Of a stretch of DNA of 39,784 nt, positions 32,465 to 38,904 are shown one piece after another. The DNA is from Caulobacteraceae bacterium (GTDB taxonomy: Bacteria > Pseudomonadota > Alphaproteobacteria > Caulobacterales > Caulobacteraceae): NCBI GenBank assembly GCA_003164925.1, contig PLRV01000054.1:19382-59165 (forward strand), in the 5' to 3' direction. Below the pieces are notes generated by a model. It ran no database searches. It worked only from the letters and a program-made list of their open reading frames with translations, and had not been told where the DNA came from. The position numbers were made by a program, and so were the translations under genes. The stretch's first letter is position 1. Each line of letters opens with the position of its first letter.

Positions 32465-33319
32465 ATGAAACTTCTCAGCTTCCAGATCGGCGGCGAAACC
32501 AGCTTCGGCCTGGTCAAAGGCGACAGAGTCGTGGATCTCAAGCGCCGCCTGGGCGGCCGGTTCGCGGATCTGCTCGCCGTGCTGCAGGCGGGCGCTCTGA
32601 AGGAGCTTGAACCCTACGCGGCTGGAGAAACGGACTACGCGCTTTCCGACATTACATTCCTGCCGGTAATCCCCAACCCAGGGAAGATTATCTGCATCGG
32701 CGTCAACTATGAGACCCACCGCACCGAGATCGGCCGCGATCCCAGCAAGAAGCCGATGGTCTTTGGCCGCTTCAATGACACTCAGGTCGGCCACCTGCAG
32801 CCGCTGCTGGCCCCGCCCGAGTCGATCACCTTCGACTACGAAGGCGAGATCGCCGTCATCATCGGCAAGGCGGGGCGGCGGATCAGCCAGGCTGACTCTT
32901 GGAGCCACATCGCCGGCTACGCGCCCTACAACGACGCCACCATCCGCGAGTGGCAGGGCCACACACCGCAATGGACTCCGGGCAAGAACTTTTACCATAC
33001 CGGCGGCTTTGGCCCCTGGATGGCCACGCGCGGCGAGATCGCCGATAACGCCGAACTGCACCTTTCTACCCGGGTCAACGGCATGGAAGTGCAGCGCGCC
33101 ACCAGCCACGAGATGATCTTCCCCATTCCGGAAATCATTGAATACTGCTCGACCTTCATTCCGTTGAACCCGGGGGACGTCATCGTCACGGGCACGCCTG
33201 GCGGCGTGGGCAATCGCCGCGAACCCAAGCTGTTCATCAAAGACGGCGACGTAGTCGAAGTTGAGATCACAGAGGTGGGGACCCTCGTAAATCCGGTGAA
33301 AGCCGAAATTCCGGCGTAA
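32465..33319 (+). CDS. FAH-family hydrolase/isomerase 1
   Basis: A 284-residue fumarylacetoacetate-hydrolase-fold protein. The metal ligands are the ExE in SITFDYEGEIAVIIGK and the aspartate in APYNDATIREWQ. IICIGVNYETHRTE and GDVIVTGTPGGVGNRREP are the other core motifs. Family members hydrolyse acylpyruvates, decarboxylate oxaloacetate analogues or isomerise ring-cleavage products. It is the first gene of a two-gene unit with the NADP oxidoreductase-like gene. A second, only moderately similar FAH gene lies at 35002. Confidence 0.92.
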   Translation: MKLLSFQIGGETSFGLVKGDRVVDLKRRLGGRFADLLAVLQAGALKELEPYAAGETDYALSDITFLPVIPNPGKIICIGVNYETHRTEIGRDPSKKPMVFGRFNDTQVGHLQPLLAPPESITFDYEGEIAVIIGKAGRRISQADSWSHIAGYAPYNDATIREWQGHTPQWTPGKNFYHTGGFGPWMATRGEIADNAELHLSTRVNGMEVQRATSHEMIFPIPEIIEYCSTFIPLNPGDVIVTGTPGGVGNRREPKLFIKDGDVVEVEITEVGTLVNPVKAEIPA

Positions 33320-33360
33320 ACGACGCGCTTGGTCATTCCATCAGAGTTAAGGAAGTTGTC

Positions 33361-33996
33361 ATGAAAGTTGGTTTTGTCGGCGCCGGACGAATGGCGCAGA
33401 TGCTCACGCCGCATCTCGTCGCGGCTGGGCACCAGGTGATCCTGACCAATTCTCGCGGGCCTGAAAGCCTGAAGGATCTGGTCGCCACGCTGGGGACGGG
33501 TGTTTCGGCCGCCAATGTCGCGCAGATGGTCGAGGCCGCCGATATCGTTGTTCTGGCCACGCCTTGGGGCAAAACCAAGGAAGCGGTGGCGCAGGCGCCC
33601 GTATGGGACGGCCGGATCGTCATCGATCCCACCAACAACCGCACCAAGCCAGGCCCCGATGGACTGATCGATATCGGCGGGCGTGGATCAAGCGAAGTGG
33701 TCGCCGAGCTGGTGCCCGGAGCGCAGTTGGTCAAAACGCTGAACTACGAGCCGATCCCGATCTATGGCCAAGGTTTGAGCAGCACTGAGCCCAAGGCCCT
33801 GTTCCTGGCCGGCGACAACGCGGCCGCCAAGGCCAAGGTTAGCGCGCTGATCGCTTCGCTCGGGGCCGAGCCCATCGATGTCGGCAGTCTCGCCGTCGGC
33901 GATCAACTTCTGAAGGGCGGCGGCGCCCTGGCGATGAAGATGCGGCTCCTTAAGCCCGATGAGGCGCGCGAACTGCTGTCAGCCTCCACGACCTGA
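33361..33996 (+). CDS. NPD-like NADP oxidoreductase (NADPH-dependent F420-reductase-type fold)
   Basis: A 211-residue Rossmann protein. KVGFVGAGRMAQMLTPHLVAAGHQV is the dinucleotide motif and NSRGPE supports NADP binding. DIVVLATPW, VIDPTNNRT and VKTLNYEPIPIYG are family signatures (coenzyme F420-dependent NADP oxidoreductase/NAD-binding 2 group). Alphaproteobacteria generally lack F420, so a different substrate is likely. It lies 41 bases downstream of the FAH gene and has the strong hairpin at 34056 after it. Confidence 0.85.
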   Translation: MKVGFVGAGRMAQMLTPHLVAAGHQVILTNSRGPESLKDLVATLGTGVSAANVAQMVEAADIVVLATPWGKTKEAVAQAPVWDGRIVIDPTNNRTKPGPDGLIDIGGRGSSEVVAELVPGAQLVKTLNYEPIPIYGQGLSSTEPKALFLAGDNAAAKAKVSALIASLGAEPIDVGSLAVGDQLLKGGGALAMKMRLLKPDEARELLSASTT

Positions 33997-34055
33997 GGCC
34001 TGTCGGCTCCAACCCGGGCGGCCGCGAGCCCGTTGAACGTTTCATAGCCAAGCGC

Positions 34056-34086
34056 CGCCCCCGCGATGGACCCCATCGCGGGGGCG
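34056..34086 (+). terminator. Strong hairpin, probable terminator
   Basis: Perfect 14-bp arms CGCCCCCGCGATGG (34056-34069) and CCATCGCGGGGGCG (34073-34086) with a 3-base loop, 59 bases after the stop. The following sequence (TTGTCGCG) has only a weak T-run, so its strength as a terminator is uncertain. Confidence 0.7.
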
Positions 34087-34106
34087 TTGTCGCGTCTGGC
34101 CTGGGC

Positions 34107-34121
34107 GTACGCCCCACGGAC
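34107..34121. promoter_or_regulatory. IclR-like operator, site 10
   Basis: GTACGCCCCACGGAC, an exact core match, 87 bases before the FMN-reductase ATG. Confidence 0.66.
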
Positions 34122-34208
34122 TGATCGCGAGCGCCGGTTGTTGCGCTCCTTCCGCCGCGCGACCTTTGCGCGGATCAACCAGATTGAATTCGTCGAAAAG
34201 GATGGGAC

Positions 34209-34868
34209 ATGAAACAGCCGGCCCGCGAACAGGGCGACGTGGCGCAAGCCATCGGGCGGAGCGCGGAGGATACGCGGCCGTTAATTGTCGGGATCGGCGG
34301 CGGGGCGCGCAACGGCTCGAGCACCGAGCGTGCGATGGCGTTGACCCTGGCGGCGGTGGAAGCCCTGGGCGCGCGCACGGAATTGTTCGGTGGCCAGCAG
34401 CTTTATCAACTGCCGCTCTACGACAATTCCCATAGCGTCCGCACGCCCGAGGAGGAACGCCTTCTCGCCGCCGTGCGGCGCGCCGACGGCTTCGTTGTGG
34501 GCACCCCGGCCTATCACGGCGGTGTGGCTGGCGTGGTCAAGAACGCGCTGGACCTGCTGGAAGACACCGCCCGCGATGCACGCCCCTATCTGGAAGGCCG
34601 GGCCGTGGGTCTGATCGTCACCGCCTATGGATGGCAGGCGACGGGCGTGACCTTGACCTCAATGCGCTCGATCATCCACGCGCTGCGCGGCTGGCCAACG
34701 CCCGTGGCGCTGACACTCAACGCCACGGGGGGGCTCTTTGACGAGACCGGTCGCTTCAAGGATGCGCGCTGCGACGAGACGGTTAAGCTGATGGCCGGCC
34801 AGATCATGCATTTCGCCGCGGCGGGACGCCCGGTCGAGCGGGCGACGGCGCTGGAGAACGCCGGGTAA
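34209..34868 (+). CDS. NAD(P)H-dependent FMN reductase (flavodoxin-like fold)
   Basis: A 219-residue protein with a ~25-residue variable N-terminus, then LIVGIGGGARNGSSTERAMALTLAAVEALG (FMN phosphate loop), DGFVVGTPAYHGGVAGVVKNALDLLE (isoalloxazine region) and AVGLIVTAYGWQ. It resembles SsuE/ChrR-type reductases. It could supply reduced FMN to the two group-D oxygenases encoded at 14514 and 28185, which have no other obvious reductase in the window. This pairing is inference. It is a single-gene unit with operator site 10 upstream. Confidence 0.88.
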   Translation: MKQPAREQGDVAQAIGRSAEDTRPLIVGIGGGARNGSSTERAMALTLAAVEALGARTELFGGQQLYQLPLYDNSHSVRTPEEERLLAAVRRADGFVVGTPAYHGGVAGVVKNALDLLEDTARDARPYLEGRAVGLIVTAYGWQATGVTLTSMRSIIHALRGWPTPVALTLNATGGLFDETGRFKDARCDETVKLMAGQIMHFAAAGRPVERATALENAG

Positions 34869-35001
34869 GGCGGCGATGGACGTCTACAAGCCGCCATCGC
34901 CGCTTCGTCGCCGTCCACGGCGACCGCCGCCGCGATCGCCGTGAGAAGGTCCTCCCCGTGTGACGATGGTCAGGGAGCGACCCGTTCGCAGATCCGCCCG
35001 C

Positions 35002-35856
35002 CTAAGGCTCGTTGACGAAGCGGTTCTCGATGTGGCCCAGGCCCGTGATCGTCACCCGCACGACGTCGCCTTCCTTCATGTAGCGGTCGGCGGCTATGCC
35101 GACGCCGGCGGGGGTGCCCGTGGCCAGGACATCGCCCGGCTCCAGGGTCATGACCTGGCTGAGGTAGGCGATCTGATCGTAGATGTCGTAGATCATGTCG
35201 CCCGTGGACGTCCGCTGGCGCTCCTCGCCGTTCAGCTCGAGCGTCATGGTCAGGTCGTGCGGATCTTCGATCTCATCATCGGTGGTCAGCCAGGGACCGA
35301 TCGGGCCGTGGGTGTCGAAGGATTTGCCCAGGGTGAAGGTGGGCGTGCGGAACTGCCAGTCGCGCGCCGTCACGTCGTTGCACACAAGGTAGCCTGCGAT
35401 AACCGAGCGCGCGTTTTCGCGAGAGACGTGGCGGCAGCGCTTGCCGATGACCACGCCCATTTCGGCCTCGTAGTCGACCCTGTCCGGCGCGGCCTTAGGC
35501 ACATGCACGTCCGAGTAGGGGCCGTTGATGCAGGTGACCTGTTTGTTGAACCACAACTGACTGGTCGGGAGGGGAACGCCGGCTGCCGCGGCTTCGTCCG
35601 CGTGGGCCTGGTAGTTCATACCGATCGCCAGGTATTTGCGCGGGTCGTCGATCGGCGCTTCCAGGGTCACCTCAGCGAGGGGATAGGCCGGGGATTGCGC
35701 GGCCTCAAGGGCGGGGCGAACCTCGTCCAAGCGCTCTAACAGCAGCCGCATCGAATCGCCGACGCCGGGAATGAGCCCGTCCAGGTCCACGACCGTTTCG
35801 CCGACGACCTTGCCCAAGCGTGTGCGCCCGGCCGCTGTAAATCTCGCCAATTTCAT
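35002..35856 (-). CDS. FAH-family hydrolase/isomerase 2
   Basis: A 284-residue FAH-fold protein on the minus strand. Metal ligands lie in DYEAEMGVVIGK (ExE) and LVCNDVTARDWQ (D). KYLAIGMNYQAHADEAA and TLEPGDVLATGTPAGVGIAADR are the core motifs, closest to the acylpyruvate hydrolase/2-hydroxyhepta-2,4-diene-1,7-dioate isomerase group. It is encoded divergently from the acetoacetate-decarboxylase-like gene. A candidate operator lies 30 bases upstream, so repression of this gene would be by overlap rather than at the spacing seen elsewhere. Confidence 0.92.
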   Translation of the reverse strand: MKLARFTAAGRTRLGKVVGETVVDLDGLIPGVGDSMRLLLERLDEVRPALEAAQSPAYPLAEVTLEAPIDDPRKYLAIGMNYQAHADEAAAAGVPLPTSQLWFNKQVTCINGPYSDVHVPKAAPDRVDYEAEMGVVIGKRCRHVSRENARSVIAGYLVCNDVTARDWQFRTPTFTLGKSFDTHGPIGPWLTTDDEIEDPHDLTMTLELNGEERQRTSTGDMIYDIYDQIAYLSQVMTLEPGDVLATGTPAGVGIAADRYMKEGDVVRVTITGLGHIENRFVNEP

Positions 35857-35886
35857 TCACTCTATCCTTCTCACGGGGGACGCCGC

Positions 35887-35901
35887 GTTCGCTGAGCTGA
35901 C
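35887..35901. promoter_or_regulatory. IclR-like operator, site 11
   Basis: GTTCGCTGAGCTGAC, one mismatch in the core (CTGAC for CGGAC), in the divergent region between the FAH 2 gene (30 bases) and the acetoacetate-decarboxylase-like gene. Confidence 0.42.
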
Positions 35902-35960
35902 GTGGTCACGCAGGCGCTTGCGAAAATACCTGACAGCGACCGCCCGCTTCGGTATTGACT

Positions 35961-35988
35961 AATTCGTACGGAATTGACTGTCTAGTCA
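35961..35988. promoter_or_regulatory. Twin inverted repeats in divergent promoter region
   Basis: AATTCGTACGGAATT (35961-35975, arms AATTC/GAATT) is directly followed by TGACTGTCTAGTCA (35975-35988, arms TGACT/AGTCA). TTGACT occurs on the plus strand at 35955 and TTGACTG at 35974, usable as -35 elements. A GntR-type operator is one possibility for the second palindrome. Confidence 0.5.
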
Positions 35989-36091
35989 TGGCTGACGGTC
36001 GCGCCGCTCGCAAAACGGGCGGGAAAATGAAGGGGGGCGGATTCCTTGATTCTCAGGCGACAATTCACCACGTCCCGCATGCCAGCAAGAG

Positions 36092-37045
36092 ATGAAGCGT
36101 GAGCGAGGCACTGCGCTTCCCTACGCCCCTTTAACCGACGAGATTATCGACATGACCTTTATTCCCAATCCCGGCTCGCGCTACAGGATGCCGATCATGT
36201 TCGGCCCCGCCCCCGGCCCGCGTCAAAATCCCGTGGGCAGGATGTGGACGGCCGAGGAATGCGGTCGGATGAATGCCGACTGGATGAAGATTGCCTACCG
36301 CACCGATCCGGCCAAGCTGGAGAAGTTGCTGCCGCCTGGGTTCAGCCTGCGCGGCGAGCCCATCGTTTCGGTCAGCTGCGCCTGGTTCCGCAACCTGTAT
36401 TGGCTGGCCGGGCGCGGCTATGGCATTCTGTCGATCGACTTCCCCGTGACTTACCAAGGCAAGACTGAGCGCATTGACGGCGCCCTGTGCCCGGTGATCT
36501 GGGAAGGCTCGCCTGACGCCATCATGACCGGCCGCGAGGAGTTGGGTTTTCCCAAGATGTTCGCACGCTTCAGCGAGATTGCCTGGGATGAGGCTGCGGG
36601 AACGGCGTCGTGCGACGCGGCCTGGTATGAACACACCTTCTTTGACATCACCCTGACCGATCTGGTCGAGGAGGAGAACCCGCAGAAGAAGCTTCCCGGC
36701 TCGGGCGGCGGCGCGCAGATGTATTACAAATACATGCCGCGTACGAGCGTCGGCGGCCGTGACGGCGCGGACATCGCTTACGTCACCACCTCGGCGGCGC
36801 CGGCCAGCAGCGGTGGGGCGGTGACCAATATCAATTTCGATGAGTTCGAGTTCCGCCGCTGGACCGGGAAAGGCGCGTTGAACTGGCATCGCGCCACTTT
36901 CGAGCAGCTGCCGCTGTCATTCCACGTCGTTAATGGCATGGCCGACCTTGACATCCTCGAGATCGTTGACGCTGAGATGGTCCGCTTTTCCGGTCCGGGC
37001 GTCGGCATCGCCATGAATTCGCACCGCGCCGTCGAACCGGCATGA
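36092..37045 (+). CDS. Acetoacetate-decarboxylase-like protein
   Basis: 317 residues from the ATG at 36092. The ATG at 36152 (MTFIPNPGSRYRMP, 297 residues) is a serious alternative, because the first 20 residues look non-conserved. The ADC fold is indicated by IVSVSCAWFRNLYWLAGRGYGILSIDFPVTYQG and GREELGFPKMFARFSEI. The Schiff-base lysine of acetoacetate decarboxylase is present in GFPK (residue 155 from 36092), but the following lysine that lowers its pKa is methionine here. The protein may therefore catalyse a related aldol or dehydratase reaction, or decarboxylate another oxoacid. It is followed by the aldehyde dehydrogenase gene 46 bases downstream. Confidence 0.85.
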   Translation: MKRERGTALPYAPLTDEIIDMTFIPNPGSRYRMPIMFGPAPGPRQNPVGRMWTAEECGRMNADWMKIAYRTDPAKLEKLLPPGFSLRGEPIVSVSCAWFRNLYWLAGRGYGILSIDFPVTYQGKTERIDGALCPVIWEGSPDAIMTGREELGFPKMFARFSEIAWDEAAGTASCDAAWYEHTFFDITLTDLVEEENPQKKLPGSGGGAQMYYKYMPRTSVGGRDGADIAYVTTSAAPASSGGAVTNINFDEFEFRRWTGKGALNWHRATFEQLPLSFHVVNGMADLDILEIVDAEMVRFSGPGVGIAMNSHRAVEPA

Positions 37046-37091
37046 CCCTGGGCGCCGGCTAACGATAACCACCCTTTGGGAGGACTGAACC

Positions 37092-38504
37092 ATGAACCTT
37101 CATTCCCCGACTTTCGACCGCCTCAATCCGGTTACTGGCGAGATCGCCACAACGGCGAAGGCCTTCACCGTCGCCGACGCCAACCGGGCGGCCGAGGCCG
37201 CCGCCGCCGCATTCCCTGTCTGGTCGGCGATGGGGCCGAACGCGCGGCGCGCGCTGCTCAACAAGGCGGCCGACGCCCTGGCGGGCAAGGCCGACAAGTT
37301 TGTCGACGCGATGATGGGCGAGATCGGCGCCACCGAGGGCTGGACTCGCTTCAACCTGATGCTGGCCGTCGGCATGGTGCGCGAGGCGGCCGCCCTTACC
37401 ACCCAAATCAGCGGTGAGGTGATCCCCTCGGACAAGCCCGGTTGCTTGTCCCTGGCGCTCCGCGAGCCGGTCGGCGTCATGCTCGGTATTGCCCCGTGGA
37501 ACGCGCCGATCATCCTGGGCGTGCGGGCGGTGGCGACGGCGCTGGCCTGCGGCAACACCGTGGTGCTCAAGGCCAGCGAGCAGTGCCCGCGCACCCACTC
37601 GCTTATCGCCGAGGCCTTCGCCGAGGCTGGCCTGCCCGAGGGCGCGGTGAGCATGGTGACCAACGCGCCCGCCGACGCGGCGGCCATTGTCGGCGCTCTG
37701 ATCGACAACCCGCATATTCGGCGTATCAACTTCACCGGCTCCACGGGGGTGGGAAAGATCATCGCCAAGCGGGCCGCGGAGCACCTAAAGCCGGTGCTGC
37801 TGGAGCTGGGCGGCAAGGCCCCGATGATCGTCCTGGAGGACGCCGACCTCGATGAGGCGGTCAAGGCCGCCGCCTTCGGCGCCTTCATGAACCAGGGCCA
37901 GATCTGTATGTCGACCGAGCGGATCATCGTCGTCGAGGCGGTCGCCGACGCGTTCGTGGAGAAGTTTAGGGCCAAGGTGGCGACCATGGCGGTGGGCGAT
38001 CCGCGCCAGGGCAAGACTCCGCTGGGCGCAGTAGTCGGCCGCGAGACGGTCGGCCATGTGATGTCGCTGATCTCCGACGCGATTGGCCAGGGCGCCGTCC
38101 AGGTCAACGGCGGCGAAGCCCACGGCGTGCTGATGCCGGCCCACGTCATCGACAAGGTGACGCCGCAGATGAAACTGTTCCGTGAAGAGAGTTTCGGCCC
38201 GGTCGTCGCCGTTATCCGCGCTCGCGACGAGGCGCATGCCATCGAACTGGCTAACGACACCGAATACGGCCTGTCGGCGGCGGTTTTCACCCGCGACACG
38301 GCGCGCGGCCTGCGCGTCGCCAAGCAGATCAAGTCGGGTATCTGCCACGTCAACGGCCCGACTGTGCACGACGAGGCGCAGATGCCGTTCGGCGGGGTGA
38401 AGGCCTCGGGTTACGGCCGTTTTGGGGGCCGAGCAGGGATCGACGCGTTCACCGAGCTGCGCTGGATAACCATTGAGACTCAGCCGGGCCACTACCCGAT
38501 CTGA
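37092..38504 (+). CDS. Aldehyde dehydrogenase, vanillin/salicylaldehyde type
   Basis: A 470-residue aldehyde dehydrogenase of full length. FTGSTGVGK binds the cofactor, LELGGKAPMIVLED contains the general base, MNQGQICMSTER the catalytic cysteine and EESFGPVVAV the second conserved glutamate. The C-terminal NGPTVHDEAQMPFGGVKASGYGRFGG is typical of vanillin and salicylaldehyde dehydrogenases. It would oxidise an aromatic or aliphatic aldehyde made upstream in the pathway. It is only distantly related to the dehydrogenase at 5437. The start follows GGGAGGACTGAACC, a good ribosome-binding site. Confidence 0.92.
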   Translation: MNLHSPTFDRLNPVTGEIATTAKAFTVADANRAAEAAAAAFPVWSAMGPNARRALLNKAADALAGKADKFVDAMMGEIGATEGWTRFNLMLAVGMVREAAALTTQISGEVIPSDKPGCLSLALREPVGVMLGIAPWNAPIILGVRAVATALACGNTVVLKASEQCPRTHSLIAEAFAEAGLPEGAVSMVTNAPADAAAIVGALIDNPHIRRINFTGSTGVGKIIAKRAAEHLKPVLLELGGKAPMIVLEDADLDEAVKAAAFGAFMNQGQICMSTERIIVVEAVADAFVEKFRAKVATMAVGDPRQGKTPLGAVVGRETVGHVMSLISDAIGQGAVQVNGGEAHGVLMPAHVIDKVTPQMKLFREESFGPVVAVIRARDEAHAIELANDTEYGLSAAVFTRDTARGLRVAKQIKSGICHVNGPTVHDEAQMPFGGVKASGYGRFGGRAGIDAFTELRWITIETQPGHYPI

Positions 38505-38586
38505 TCGGTCGGTGGAGGGCAGGCGATAACGGCTGATCCCAGCGCGTCGCCCTCCCTCAGTTGAAGGCGTACATCGATTGATTTGG

Positions 38587-38666
38587 TCGTTCATTATTGA
38601 CTTGGGGGTCAAGTCTGCCCGATGCGCCGGAAGGCGGCGGTCTTGACCCACTCGTTCATTTATGAC
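38587..38666. promoter_or_regulatory. Repeat-rich promoter region before the GntR gene
   Basis: Two near-identical direct repeats, TCGTTCATTATTGAC (38587-38601) and TCGTTCATTTATGAC (38652-38666), 65 bases apart. Between them lie the inverted repeat GACTTG-GGGGT-CAAGTC (38599-38615) and the pair GGGTCAAG (38606-38613) with CTTGACCC (38642-38649). The pattern suits multiple binding sites, possibly for the regulator at 38905. The rest of the 38505-38904 gap holds only the small frame at 38752. Confidence 0.5.
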
Positions 38667-38751
38667 CGAATAGTTCAGAGATATTTGCCGCTACGGTTGG
38701 AGGACGCCTGGGCGAGCGAGAGCGCGAGATGCGCGCCGACAGGAGGTTGTC

Positions 38752-38802
38752 ATGGGCAAAAGCTTTTTTCGGCCGGGGCGGGATTGTCCGCCGCGGGCGT
38801 GA
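38752..38802 (+). CDS. Possible 16-codon leader peptide
   Basis: MGKSFFRPGRDCPPRA, preceded by a full Shine-Dalgarno sequence (AGGAGGT, 38741-38747) 4 bases before the ATG. Nothing in it resembles a known leader. A one-base shift at the T-run would open a longer frame to 38891, so it could also be the relic of a decayed gene. Existence as a translated gene is doubtful. Confidence 0.25.
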   Translation: MGKSFFRPGRDCPPRA

Positions 38803-38904
38803 CGGTCGCCCTTGAACACGCCCCGATCCCGCTGCGCTTCCGTCCATACCATCGGGCGACGATCGGCTCGCCGTCTGTCGGCAGCGCATAGAAACGAACA
38901 TAGG

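Noticed and set aside
34983-34997. GTTCGCAGATCCGCC as a twelfth operator copy
   Set aside because: Only the left half-site matches; the right half lacks GGAC, and it lies just beyond the stop codon of the FAH 2 gene, not in a promoter.
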